DNA from: Mesorhizobium sp. BR1-1-16
Lineage (GTDB): Bacteria > Pseudomonadota > Alphaproteobacteria > Rhizobiales > Kaistiaceae
Assembly (NCBI RefSeq): GCF_020165495.1
Contig: NZ_JAIUIE010000011.1
Location: 1-64,000, forward strand
Direction: 5' to 3'
Length of the DNA: 64,000 bases
Part shown: positions 25,492-34,106 of the stretch, in pieces
Numbering within the stretch: position 1 is the stretch's first letter
Layout: the number at the start of each line of letters is the position of its first letter
Program-made: the position numbers and the translations under genes
The notes under the pieces: generated by a model
Databases searched by the model: none
Seen by the model: only the letters and a program-made list of their open reading frames with translations
Told to the model about the DNA's origin: nothing

Positions 25492-26394
25492 TTGCAAGAC
25501 TTTGCCGACCGTCTTTCCGAGACCGCCCGCGACATCGAGGCGCTGCTTGCAGACCTCCTCGCGGAGACGACGCAGCCTGGCGAGATCGCGCGGCCGGCGC
25601 GGCTTTTGAATGCCATGCGCCATGCGATGCTGGGCGGTGGCAAGCGGCTTCGGCCGGCGCTGACGCTCGAAGTTGCGGCGCTTTTCGGCCGCGCGGATGC
25701 CGGCGTGCTGCGCACGGCTGCCGCCATCGAATGCCTGCATGGCTACAGCCTCGTGCATGACGATCTGCCGGCCATGGACGATGATGATCTCCGCCGCGGC
25801 CGGCCGACGGTGCACAAGGCCTTCGACGAGGCGACGGCGATCCTCTGCGGCGACGCGCTGCAGACGCTGGCCTTCGATATCCTCGCCGCGCCGGAGACCG
25901 ACGGCGATGCAGTCATCCGGGCCGAACTCGTGCTTGGCCTCGCCCGCGCCTCGGGCCTTGGCGGCATGGCGGGTGGCCAGATGCGGGATCTCGAAGCCGA
26001 GAGCAGCGCGCTTGGCGAGGCGGCGACGCTTGAGATGCAGGCCATGAAGACGGGCGCGCTGATCCGGTTTTCCTGCGAGGCGGGCGCCATCCTCGGCCGC
26101 GCCGATGCCGAGGCGCGCCGACGGATCCGCCGCTATGGCGAGATCATCGGGCTCGCCTTCCAGCTTGCCGATGATCTTCTCGACGCCACCGCGACTCCCG
26201 AGGCGCTGGGCAAGGCGACGGCCAAGGATCAGGCGCGCGGCAAGGCGACGCTCGTCGCGCTCTACGGCATTCAGGAGACGCGGGCCCGCCTCGCCAATCT
26301 CGTCGCCGAGGCGGAGGGGCTGCTGGCACCGTTTGGATCCGCCGCGGAGCCGCTGGCCGAGGCCGCGCGCTTCGTTGCCCTGCGCGAGAGCTGA
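25492..26394 (+). CDS. ispA: Farnesyl/geranylgeranyl diphosphate synthase (polyprenyl synthetase family)
   Basis: 300 aa from TTG 25492. The first Asp-rich motif is HDDLPAMDDDDLRRGRPTVH and the second is FQLADDLLD; the KRLRPALTLE and GGQMRDLEAE segments are also conserved. It condenses IPP with DMAPP and GPP to make farnesyl diphosphate in the cytoplasm. The ATG at 25459 would place the ahpCD terminator inside the coding region and add CSGSWPGAFRL, unlike the family; TTG 25492 with GGAG upstream is therefore preferred. Neither dxs nor xseB, its frequent partners, is adjacent. Confidence 0.88.
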   Translation: MQDFADRLSETARDIEALLADLLAETTQPGEIARPARLLNAMRHAMLGGGKRLRPALTLEVAALFGRADAGVLRTAAAIECLHGYSLVHDDLPAMDDDDLRRGRPTVHKAFDEATAILCGDALQTLAFDILAAPETDGDAVIRAELVLGLARASGLGGMAGGQMRDLEAESSALGEAATLEMQAMKTGALIRFSCEAGAILGRADAEARRRIRRYGEIIGLAFQLADDLLDATATPEALGKATAKDQARGKATLVALYGIQETRARLANLVAEAEGLLAPFGSAAEPLAEAARFVALRES

Positions 26395-26615
26395 AGCCTT
26401 CCGGCCGGTTCCTTCTTTCATCCGACGGCTCGCGCTGCGTTGTCGGCGGAGCCGGCGCCAGATGGCGCTGACACCATGATGCGGCGTGTGCAACGCGTCT
26501 GGACTTGTCTTTGTGGTGACACGCGGTTTCGGCTATGCGCAGGTCAACGGTTGCTTTGCAGCGGCCTTCCGCGCAAATCTCACTCACAGCCATCCACAAG
26601 GGGAGTTTCCCAAAC

Positions 26616-28115
26616 GTGTTTCCGAAACCCGTCGCCAAGCTTCTGCGCAATACCTACGAGTTCGAATCGAAGCCGATGGTCAAGCCGACGGGCTTCCGCG
26701 AATACGACGCGCGCTGGCTGTTCAACGACGAAATCAACCTGATGGGCGTGCAGGCGCTCGGCATGGGCCTCGGCACGCTGCTCGGCGAGATGGGCATCAA
26801 GCGCGAGATCGTGACCGGACACGACTATCGGTCCTATTCGGCGTCGATCAAGCTGGCGCTCGCGACGGGCCTGATGGCAGCTGGCTGCAAGGTGCACGAT
26901 ATTGGCCTCGCCGTGACGCCCATGGCCTATTTCGCGCAGTTCGAGCTCGACGTGCCGGCCGTCGCCATGGTTACGGCCTCGCACAACGAGAATGGCTGGA
27001 CCGGCGTCAAGATGGGCGCGGCGCGGCCGTTGACCTTCGGTCCGGACGAGATGAGCCGCCTCAAGGAAATCGTCCTTTCGGCCGCCTTCAACCTCTCCAG
27101 CGGCGGTTCCTACCAGTTCCACGACAATTTCCCGGCCATCTACATGGCCGACATGACCAATCGGCCGAAACTGTCGCGCCCCATCAAGGTGATTGCCGCC
27201 TGCGGAAACGGCACGGCCGGGGCTTTCGCGCCGAAGGTGCTGGAAATGATCGGTGCCGACGTCATCCCGATGGACGCCGAGCTCGACTACACCTTCCCGC
27301 GCTACAATCCGAACCCCGAAGACATGAAGATGCTGCACGCGATCCGCGATGCCGTGCTGGAGCATGGCGCCGAGGTCGGTCTCGGCTTCGATGGCGATGG
27401 CGATCGTTGCGGCGTCGTCGATGATACCGGCGACGAGATCTTCGCCGACAAGGTTGGCGTGATGCTGGCACGCGATCTCTCGGCGTTGCATCCGGACGCG
27501 ACCTTCGTCGTCGATGTGAAGTCGACCGGCCTCTTCGCGACCGATCCGGTGCTCAAGGCGAACGGCGTCGTCGCCGATTACTGGAAGACCGGCCACTCCT
27601 ATATCAAGCGCCGCGTCAACGCGCTGAACGCGCTCGCTGGCTTCGAGAAGTCGGGCCATTATTTCTTCAATAAGCCGGTCGGCCGCGGCTATGACGACGG
27701 CCTCGTCTCGGCGCTCGCGATCCTCGATATGCTCGATCGCAACCCCGGCAAGAAGATGTCGGAGCTGAAGAACGCGCTGCCCAAGACCTGGGGCTCGCCG
27801 ACCATGTCGCCGCATTGCGATGACGAGACGAAATATGGCGTCATCGACAAGGTCGTGAAGCGCTTCGAGGCGATGAAGGCGAAGGGCGAGCCGGTCGCCG
27901 GCCAGACCATCGTCGATCTCATCACCGTCAATGGCGTTCGCGTCGTAAACGAGGACGGCACCTGGGGTCTGGTGCGCGCTTCGTCCAACAAGCCGGAAAT
28001 GGTGGTCGTGGTCGAAAGCCCGGTCTCCGAGGCGCGGATGCGCGAGATGTTCCACGCCATCGACGGTGTTCTGCGCGAGAACCCCGAGGTCGGGGCCTAC
28101 AATCAGACGATCTGA
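26616..28115 (+). CDS. Phosphomannomutase/phosphoglucomutase
   Basis: 499 aa alpha-D-phosphohexomutase. The phosphoserine loop is VTASHNENGWTGVKM, the metal loop GFDGDGDRCG, the sugar-binding loop GFEKSGHYFF and the phosphate-binding loop RASSNKPEMVVVVES. It interconverts hexose 1- and 6-phosphates for nucleotide sugars and envelope polysaccharides. GTG 26616 with AAGGGGAG about 10 bp before is chosen over ATG 26676; both lie in frame. It follows ispA by 221 bp with no obvious gene between. The exact sugar (mannose or glucose) cannot be set from sequence. Confidence 0.92.
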   Translation: MFPKPVAKLLRNTYEFESKPMVKPTGFREYDARWLFNDEINLMGVQALGMGLGTLLGEMGIKREIVTGHDYRSYSASIKLALATGLMAAGCKVHDIGLAVTPMAYFAQFELDVPAVAMVTASHNENGWTGVKMGAARPLTFGPDEMSRLKEIVLSAAFNLSSGGSYQFHDNFPAIYMADMTNRPKLSRPIKVIAACGNGTAGAFAPKVLEMIGADVIPMDAELDYTFPRYNPNPEDMKMLHAIRDAVLEHGAEVGLGFDGDGDRCGVVDDTGDEIFADKVGVMLARDLSALHPDATFVVDVKSTGLFATDPVLKANGVVADYWKTGHSYIKRRVNALNALAGFEKSGHYFFNKPVGRGYDDGLVSALAILDMLDRNPGKKMSELKNALPKTWGSPTMSPHCDDETKYGVIDKVVKRFEAMKAKGEPVAGQTIVDLITVNGVRVVNEDGTWGLVRASSNKPEMVVVVESPVSEARMREMFHAIDGVLRENPEVGAYNQTI

Positions 28116-28123
28116 TCGCGGCG

Positions 28124-28146
28124 GGCGGCCGGGACGACCGGCCGCC
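28124..28146 (+). terminator. Stem-loop downstream of the phosphohexomutase gene
   Basis: A perfect 9-bp stem GGCGGCCGG/CCGGCCGCC with a GACGA loop begins 8 bp after the stop. There is no clear U-run, so termination strength is uncertain. Confidence 0.5.
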
Positions 28147-28230
28147 TGTCCACAGCCGTCGTTTCCAGCGTGGCGCGGCGCTTCTCCCTCGTCTATCGTC
28201 GGATGAAAGCAACTTGGGAGACGCCCTGCC

Positions 28231-29241
28231 ATGCCAGCCACACCCTTCGGCACGATGCCGGATGGAACCCCCGTCGAGGCCGTGACGATCGCGGCCGGTG
28301 GGCTCTCGGCCACCGTGATCACCTTTGGGGCGGTGATCCAGGACATCCGCCTCGAAGGCGTCCCACATCCGCTGGTGCTCGGGTTCCCGACGCTCGATAG
28401 CTATTTGCGCAATCCCAATTATTTCGGTGCCGTCGCCGGGCGCTATGCCAACCGCATCGCCGGGGGGCATTTCGCGCTGGACGGAACGCTGATCCAGCTT
28501 CAGCAGAACGAGGGCGTCAATCATCTGCATGGCGGCGCCGACGGTTTTGGCACGCGGGTCTGGACGCTGCTGCGCTCGGACGCATCGGGCGTGACGCTCG
28601 GCCTCGTCGATGAAGCGGGCACCAATGGCTATCCGGGCACGCTGACGGTCGAGCTGACCTATTCGATCGAAGCGCCGGCGACGCTCAAGACCAGCATCCG
28701 CGCCACGACCGACGCACCGACCATCGTCAATCTCGCGCAGCACAGCTATTTCAATCTCGCCGGCCATGGCGGCATTCTCGGCCACGAGTTGACCATTCCG
28801 GCCGAGACCTATCTGCCGATTGATGCGGGGAAGATCCCGACGGGTGAGCGGCGGCCGGTGGCCGGGACGGATTTCGATTTCCGCGCACCACGGCCGATCG
28901 GCCCAGTTGGCGGCGAGATCGTCGATACCTATGACCACAATTTCAACGTGACCGATGCGAAGACCGAGGCGCCGCACCTTCTGGCGCGCCTCGTCTCGGG
29001 CGAAAGCGGCGTCGCGCTCGAGGTGCTCTCGACCGAGCCGGGCGTCCAGTTCTATGGCGGGCAGATGATCACGGTCGCGGATGCCGGCATCAATGGCGAG
29101 GTTTATCGCGCCAATGCCGGTCTTTGCCTCGAGCCGCAGCTTTTCCCGGATGCGCCCAACCAGCCGGGTTTCCCGAGCGCGGTGTTGCGGCCGGGGGAGG
29201 TTTACCGGCAGGAAACTCTGTTCGCCTTCAGTCGAAGCTGA
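28231..29241 (+). CDS. galM: Aldose 1-epimerase (galactose mutarotase)
   Basis: 336 aa. GRYANRIAGG, NHLHGGADGFGTRVW, NLAQHSYFNLAGHG (catalytic His) and the C-terminal CLEPQLFPDAPNQPGFPS (catalytic Glu) are the expected GalM signatures. It interconverts alpha and beta anomers of aldoses. The ATG at 28231 follows a TTGGGAGA ribosome-binding site. It follows the phosphohexomutase gene on the same strand and could be co-regulated with it; no sugar-specific operon is visible. Confidence 0.93.
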   Translation: MPATPFGTMPDGTPVEAVTIAAGGLSATVITFGAVIQDIRLEGVPHPLVLGFPTLDSYLRNPNYFGAVAGRYANRIAGGHFALDGTLIQLQQNEGVNHLHGGADGFGTRVWTLLRSDASGVTLGLVDEAGTNGYPGTLTVELTYSIEAPATLKTSIRATTDAPTIVNLAQHSYFNLAGHGGILGHELTIPAETYLPIDAGKIPTGERRPVAGTDFDFRAPRPIGPVGGEIVDTYDHNFNVTDAKTEAPHLLARLVSGESGVALEVLSTEPGVQFYGGQMITVADAGINGEVYRANAGLCLEPQLFPDAPNQPGFPSAVLRPGEVYRQETLFAFSRS

Positions 29242-29337
29242 GCCTTGCGACGGAGCGCACAGGCGGGCTAACGGCAACAGGGCACATCGCTGGCGGGGCA
29301 GCGGAACGTTGGTTCGGAAGCTGAAAACGAGGGCAAA

Positions 29338-29850
29338 ATGATGGGGCGTAACATTCTTCTCCGCTTGGCCGGCTCGGCACTCGCCGTGCTCGCCGTCGCC
29401 AGCTGCGCGAGCACCTCGGTGGTGCCGCTGTCGGCGGACACGATCCAGGTGACGGCGCAGGCCGATCCTGATTGCGGGCCGCGCGGCGCGCAGCAGGCGG
29501 CGCTGAAGCGGGCGGCCGTCGAGACGCTGCGGCGCGGCTTCGACAATTTCGTCATTCTCGGCATCCAGCAGGCCAACAATACGCGCGTCGTCGGCTACAC
29601 GCCGGTGCAGGCGCAGACGACGTCCGATGCTGTCGGCACGGACTGGGGCAACTCGAGCTATGTCACGGGCCGGTCGACCACGACCTATTCCGGCGGCCAG
29701 GCGGTCGTTGGCGGCAGCTATGACCAGAACCTGACGGTCCAGATGTTCCGGCAGGGCGATCCGGGCTTCGACCGTGCCATTTCGGCCCGGGCGACGCTCG
29801 GCCCCAACTGGCAGAAGGCGGTCGCTTCCAAGGACGACGATTTCTGCTGA
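29338..29850 (+). CDS. Small putative lipoprotein of unknown function
   Basis: 170 aa. An N-terminal signal (NILLRLAGSALAVLAVASC) ends in a lipobox-like VASC at about residues 20-23, so it is probably lipidated and anchored in the envelope. The rest contains a Cys in PDCGPRGAQQAALKRAAVETLRRG, a Thr/Ser/Gly/Tyr-rich central part (VTGRSTTTYSGGQ) and a final Cys. Two adjacent ATG codons (29338, 29341) are possible starts. I recognise no function; the AAVETLRRGFDNFVI pattern recalls other short bacterial lipoproteins of unknown role. Confidence 0.75.
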   Translation: MMGRNILLRLAGSALAVLAVASCASTSVVPLSADTIQVTAQADPDCGPRGAQQAALKRAAVETLRRGFDNFVILGIQQANNTRVVGYTPVQAQTTSDAVGTDWGNSSYVTGRSTTTYSGGQAVVGGSYDQNLTVQMFRQGDPGFDRAISARATLGPNWQKAVASKDDDFC

Positions 29851-29866
29851 TCGTTGGTGGATGACC

Positions 29867-29901
29867 GGTTTCGCGGCTGCACGGCTAATGGCTGCGAAAC
29901 C
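29867..29901 (+). terminator. Possible stem-loop after the lipoprotein gene
   Basis: Arms GGTTTCGC (29867-29874) and GCGAAACC (29894-29901) pair around a 19-nt loop that can form a further small helix. No U-run; low confidence. Confidence 0.35.
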
Positions 29902-30029
29902 ACGCCTCCGGGCGTCAAGTAGGGTAGCGCTCCGGCCCGGTAGTGCACAATCTCCTTCCCTTCCTTCGTTGGCGACCCCATTCTCAGGGCTTCTACCAAC
30001 TGCCGGGTGCTCCCGGCCGGAAGCCTTCC

Positions 30030-31286
30030 ATGAGCAGCAATCGCTCGACCCATATTCGCCTGACGTCCCATCCCGGCGCGCAGGCGCCAGTCCGCTTTCC
30101 CATTCACTGGGGCGAGGCGGATCCCAGAAAGCGCGGCCCGGTGATCGGTACGGTGGTTCGTCCGGCCGATCGCAATGTCATCGGCACGCATGGCGGCTCC
30201 TATTCGCTCTATCGTGCGCTCGCGGTCTCCTCCGGCGCGCTCAATCCGATCCAGCGGCCGGACCTTCGCAACACGTCGCCCGTGATCGAGATCGGCCCGC
30301 ATCCCCAATGGTCGGCGCCGGGCAAGATCGTTTCGCTCGATCCGTTCGGCCATCGGGCAGCCCAGATCTTCGCCGACCGGATCGCCGAGGGCGTCGACAT
30401 CCGTCCGACCATCGCGATCACCAAGGCGCGGCTCACCATGGCCGAGCTGCATGAGGCGATCCGGCTGAAGCGCCTCGCGATCGACGGCGACATCGTGCAC
30501 GAGAACGGCGACGTCTCGGTGGTGAAGGCCGCGATCGATCCGGTCTGGCACCTGCCGGGCATCGCGGCGCGATTCAATGTTTCCGAGGACCAACTGCGGC
30601 GGACGCTGTTCGAGCAGACGGGCGGCATGTATCCCGAACTCGTCACCCGGCCGGACCTCGACGTTTTCCTGCCGCCGATCGGCGGTATCACGATCTATGT
30701 GTTCGGCGATCCCGCGGCGCTCAGCGATCCCCGGCGGACGCTGGCTTGCCGCGTCCATGACGAATGCAACGGCTCCGACGTGTTCGGCTCGGATATCTGC
30801 ACCTGCCGGCCCTATTTGATCCAGGGCATCGAGGAATCGATCAAGGAGGCGCAGAAGGGCGGCGTCGGGCTCGTCGTCTACAATCGCAAGGAGGGCAGGG
30901 CGCTCGGCGAGGTGACGAAGTTCCTCGTCTATAATGCCCGCAAGCGGCAAGAGGGCGGCGATCAGGCCGCGACCTATTTCGAGCGCACCGAATGCGTCGC
31001 CGGCGTCCAGGACGCCCGCTTCCAGGAGCTGATGCCCGATATCCTGCATTGGCTCGGCATCACGCGCATCGACCGCTTCATCTCGATGTCGGACATGAAA
31101 TATGACGCCATCACCCGCTCGGGCATCGAGATCGTCGAGCGCGTGCCGATCCCGGAAGACCTGATCCCGCCCGACGCGCGCGTCGAGATGGACGCCAAGA
31201 AGGCCGCCGGCTATTTCAGCCCCGCCCCGCCGCCTTCGGCCGAGGATCTGACGAAGACCGTTGGGCGACCGCTGGAGAAATATTGA
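30030..31286 (+). CDS. GTP cyclohydrolase II-like protein, URC1 type (uracil catabolism)
   Basis: 418 aa, about twice the length of RibA. The C-terminal part holds a GCHII-like zinc site, Cys246 (VHDEC), Cys257 and Cys259 (DICTC), and the YNRKEGRALGE and GIEIVERVPIP segments. The usual RibA pattern CDCG and NNPKK are altered (CTCRP, MSDMKYD), and a long N-terminal extension of about 200 residues is present. With the DUF1688/URC4 gene next door this marks the URC1 branch, which opens the pyrimidine ring of uridine derivatives in the URC uracil-catabolic route, rather than riboflavin synthesis. ATG 30030 is preferred over the start at 29943. Confidence 0.85.
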   Translation: MSSNRSTHIRLTSHPGAQAPVRFPIHWGEADPRKRGPVIGTVVRPADRNVIGTHGGSYSLYRALAVSSGALNPIQRPDLRNTSPVIEIGPHPQWSAPGKIVSLDPFGHRAAQIFADRIAEGVDIRPTIAITKARLTMAELHEAIRLKRLAIDGDIVHENGDVSVVKAAIDPVWHLPGIAARFNVSEDQLRRTLFEQTGGMYPELVTRPDLDVFLPPIGGITIYVFGDPAALSDPRRTLACRVHDECNGSDVFGSDICTCRPYLIQGIEESIKEAQKGGVGLVVYNRKEGRALGEVTKFLVYNARKRQEGGDQAATYFERTECVAGVQDARFQELMPDILHWLGITRIDRFISMSDMKYDAITRSGIEIVERVPIPEDLIPPDARVEMDAKKAAGYFSPAPPPSAEDLTKTVGRPLEKY

Positions 31287-31314
31287 TCCTTCTTTGTACC
31301 GGCATCGATCCCTC

Positions 31315-31334
31315 TGCCGGAGCTTGACCCGGCA
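31315..31334. repeat. REP-like palindromic element
   Basis: TGCCGG and CCGGCA flank AGCTTGAC, a degenerate copy of the element at 8805-8835 (shared core CTTGACCCGGCAAT). It lies in the 250-bp spacer between the URC1- and URC4-like genes. A second imperfect repeat (GGACCCCGCGTGGGAATGAC) follows near 31390-31410. Confidence 0.55.
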
Positions 31335-31536
31335 ATTCGGACTTCCTTTGTTGAGGGCAGCGAATTTGAACGGGCGCGGACTGGATTGACGGACCCCGCG
31401 TGGGAATGACAGACGGGGACATGTTCGCTGGCTCGGCTTTCCGCTGTCATGTGGATCGATCATCGAGCCTTGCGCTGTAAGGGCTTCACAGGGCGGCTAT
31501 CCGGACCGGTCGCCGTCAGTTCAAGGATTATCCGCT

Positions 31537-32760
31537 TTGGCTACCGCTTCTTCTCTCCTCACAGCCGCTGCCGTTCGCGAGCGCGCGCACCGGATCTATG
31601 AACTCGGCATCGAGGGCGAACTCGAACATTTCGATGTCCATCTGGAGAAGCTGCCGGCGACGGCGGATTTCGTCCTTGAGACGATGCGTACGAACTATCC
31701 CGAACTCGACATGCCTTTCCATTCGCGCTGGCGCCATTTCGAGGCCGGCGGGATCGCACGCTGGGCGGGGCTCGCGGAGGCTGCGGGGCTGACCGAGGAC
31801 CCGGTTCGCTTCGGTCGCGCGGCCTATGATCTCGCCATTGTCGGCGTCCTGCTCGACGCCGGCGCCGGTCCGGATTGGCGCTATGTCGAGCCGGCGACGG
31901 GCGAGACATTTGTCCGCTCCGAGGGCCTGGGTGTCGCGAGTTTCGCGATGTTCGCTTCGGGGCTTTTCTCAAGCGATCCGGCCGATCCGCTTCGCGCCGA
32001 TGCGGCGGCGCTTGCCGCCCTGACCGCCGAGGAGCTTGGCGACGGCTTCCAGGCGGGTCCCGACAACCCGATCGTCGGGCTCGAAGGCCGGGTCCAGCTT
32101 CTGAATGCGCTGGGCCGCGCTGTTGCCGAGCGAGCGGACATTTTTGGTGAAGATGAGGCGCGGCCGGGCGGATTGTTCGACAAGGTGCTGGAAGGTGCCA
32201 TCGACGGCAAGGTCGCGGCGCCGGATGTCCTGAAGCTCGTTCTCGATGGCCTCGGCTCGATCTGGCCAAGCCGCATCACGCTGGATGGCGTGTCGCTCGG
32301 CGATACCTGGCGGCATGCGAAGCTAGTCACCGACGACGAGACGACGCAACTGATGCCATTCCACAAGCTGTCGCAGTGGATGACCTATTCCCTGCTGGAG
32401 CCGTTGATCTGGACCGGTGTCGAGGTGGTCGATGTCGATGGGCTGACCGGGCTGCCGGAATATCGCAATGGCGGCCTCTTCATCGATATGGGCGTGCTGG
32501 TGCCACGCGCTGCCGATGCGGCCACGCGGCTTTGGCGTGCTGGCGATGAGTTTATCGTCGAATGGCGGGCGTTGACCGTGGCGCTGCTCGATCATACCGC
32601 CGACATGATCCGCGAACGCCTCGGTGTCGACAGCATCGCGCTGCCGCTTGCCAAGGTGCTGGAAGGTGGGACCTGGTCGGCGGGCCGGCGCATCGCGGCG
32701 CAGAAGCGCGAAGGCGGTGGCCCGCCGCTCCGCATCGAAAGCGACGGCACGGTGTTCTGA
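31537..32760 (+). CDS. URC4/Urg3 family protein (DUF1688)
   Basis: 407 aa. Family segments visible include RAHRIYELGIEGELEHFDVH, TNYPELDMPFHSRWRHF, FHKLSQWMTYSLLEPL and the end GGPPLRIESDGTVF. URC4 is required with URC1 to degrade uracil through the URC pathway; its exact reaction remains unclear. The start is TTG 31537 with AAGGA 9 bp upstream, because no ATG occurs before conserved residues. A uracil phosphoribosyltransferase gene, often the third member, is absent here; lspA follows on the other strand with 9 bp between stops. Confidence 0.88.
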   Translation: MATASSLLTAAAVRERAHRIYELGIEGELEHFDVHLEKLPATADFVLETMRTNYPELDMPFHSRWRHFEAGGIARWAGLAEAAGLTEDPVRFGRAAYDLAIVGVLLDAGAGPDWRYVEPATGETFVRSEGLGVASFAMFASGLFSSDPADPLRADAAALAALTAEELGDGFQAGPDNPIVGLEGRVQLLNALGRAVAERADIFGEDEARPGGLFDKVLEGAIDGKVAAPDVLKLVLDGLGSIWPSRITLDGVSLGDTWRHAKLVTDDETTQLMPFHKLSQWMTYSLLEPLIWTGVEVVDVDGLTGLPEYRNGGLFIDMGVLVPRAADAATRLWRAGDEFIVEWRALTVALLDHTADMIRERLGVDSIALPLAKVLEGGTWSAGRRIAAQKREGGGPPLRIESDGTVF

Positions 32761-32769
32761 GGCTGCCGC

Positions 32770-33270
32770 TCAGTCCTTCCGGCTGCCGATCAGATAGTGC
32801 CAGCCGAGCAGGATTGGTCCGATCGTCAGCGCGACATCGGCGAGATTGAACACGAAGAGGCCGCGCGCGCCGAGGTGGAGATATAGAAAGTCGACCACAT
32901 AGCCGAAGCGGATGCGGTCGATCAGATTGCCGATCGCGCCGCCGGCGATGAGCGCGAAGCCGATGGCCACGATGCGGCCGCCCTCGCTGGCCGTCGACCA
33001 GAGATAGAGCACGACAAGCGTGATCAGCGCTGTGCCGCCGACGATCAGCAGGCTGTCGAAGCCATGCGCGAAGGAGAAGGCGATGCCGGTGTTGTGGACG
33101 CGAAAAAGCGCGAGGATCGGCAGCAATTCGATGAACTGCTGGTAGGCAAGCTTTGCCTCGGCGACGGCCTTTGAAAGCTGGTCGATGATGACGACGGCGA
33201 TGACGATCGAGAGGCCAAGCCGGGAGAGCGGTCCGGGCGGCCGCGTGGCAGCGGACGAGGCGTCGGTCAT
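32770..33270 (-). CDS. lspA: Lipoprotein signal peptidase (signal peptidase II)
   Basis: 166 aa with four membrane helices. The catalytic aspartates are in GGAIGNLIDRI and VFNLADVALTIG; the VVIIDQLSKAVAE start and VHNTGIAFSF are also conserved. It cleaves diacylglyceryl-prolipoproteins in the inner membrane. The start overlaps the stop of the RNA methyltransferase gene by 4 bp, forming a three-gene minus-strand operon with it and the SAM methyltransferase gene. Confidence 0.96.
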   Translation of the reverse strand: MTDASSAATRPPGPLSRLGLSIVIAVVIIDQLSKAVAEAKLAYQQFIELLPILALFRVHNTGIAFSFAHGFDSLLIVGGTALITLVVLYLWSTASEGGRIVAIGFALIAGGAIGNLIDRIRFGYVVDFLYLHLGARGLFVFNLADVALTIGPILLGWHYLIGSRKD

Positions 33271-34106
33271 GCGAGCTTCAACCTGTCGCGGCGGATCTCG
33301 AACAGCATGACGCCGGTCGCGATCGCGAGATTGAGCGAATCCGCGCGGCCAGCCTGCGGGATCTTGACCAGCGTGTCGCAGGCCGCCGCGAAGCGGTCGT
33401 CGATGCCGGACTGCTCATTGCCCATCAGCAGCAGAACCGGCTTGTCATAGTCGACGTCGCGGTAGTCATGCTTGCCGGAAAGATGTGTGCCGACGACGAT
33501 GCCCGGCCAGCGCTTCCGCCATTCGAAGAATTCGGCCACCGACAGGCGGGCGAGCGGCATATGGAAGATCGACCCCATGGTGGCGCGCACGGCTTCGACG
33601 CCGAAGGGATCGACGGTATCGCCGATTAGGATCACGCCCTCGGCGCCGACCGCGTCGGAGGTGCGGATGATCGTGCCGAGATTGCCTGGATCCTTGATCC
33701 CTTCAAGCGCAACCCAGACGCCGGTTGCGCTTGGGCGGATCGTCGCCGGATTGGTCAGGCGTTGCTCGAACACGCCGACGACCATCTGCGGATTTTCGCG
33801 CCGCGTGATCTTGGCGAGCACGGCTTCCGAGACTTCGAGCACATCGCCGCCGCGCGCATGCGCCCTCTGGGCCACGCGCTGCACCACCGGATGGTTCGCG
33901 ACCTTGGCGCCATAGACGAGGATGCGGATCGGCCAATCCTCCTCGACGGCATCGGCGACCAGCTTCATGCCCTCGGTGACGAAGAGGCCGCTTTCCTTGC
34001 GGTATTTCGGCAGCGCGAGCGCTCGGATTTCCTTGATCGTTGGGTTGGTGAGGCTGGTCACCACGCGGATCTGGCCGGGAGTAGGGATCGACGCGTCGTC
34101 GGACAT
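33267..34106 (-). CDS. TrmH/SpoU family RNA 2'-O-methyltransferase
   Basis: 279 aa. An N-terminal substrate-binding domain (SLTNPTIKEIRALALPKYR, LFVTEGMKLVADA) precedes the knotted SPOUT domain, whose motifs are ALEGIKDPGNLGTIIRTSDAVGAEGVIL (motif 1), LLLMGNEQSGID (motif 2) and IPQAGRADSLNLAIATGVMLFEI (motif 3). It methylates ribose 2'-OH in rRNA or tRNA; the target is not resolvable. ATG 34106 is used because the longer frame is Arg-rich. It overlaps the upstream methyltransferase gene by one base (TGATG). Confidence 0.92.
   Translation of the reverse strand: MSDDASIPTPGQIRVVTSLTNPTIKEIRALALPKYRKESGLFVTEGMKLVADAVEEDWPIRILVYGAKVANHPVVQRVAQRAHARGGDVLEVSEAVLAKITRRENPQMVVGVFEQRLTNPATIRPSATGVWVALEGIKDPGNLGTIIRTSDAVGAEGVILIGDTVDPFGVEAVRATMGSIFHMPLARLSVAEFFEWRKRWPGIVVGTHLSGKHDYRDVDYDKPVLLLMGNEQSGIDDRFAAACDTLVKIPQAGRADSLNLAIATGVMLFEIRRDRLKLA

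Noticed and set aside
30030-31286. Riboflavin-type GTP cyclohydrolase II (ribA)
   Set aside because: The protein is too long, the CDCG and NNPKK signatures are altered, and the neighbour is DUF1688/URC4; URC1 fits better.
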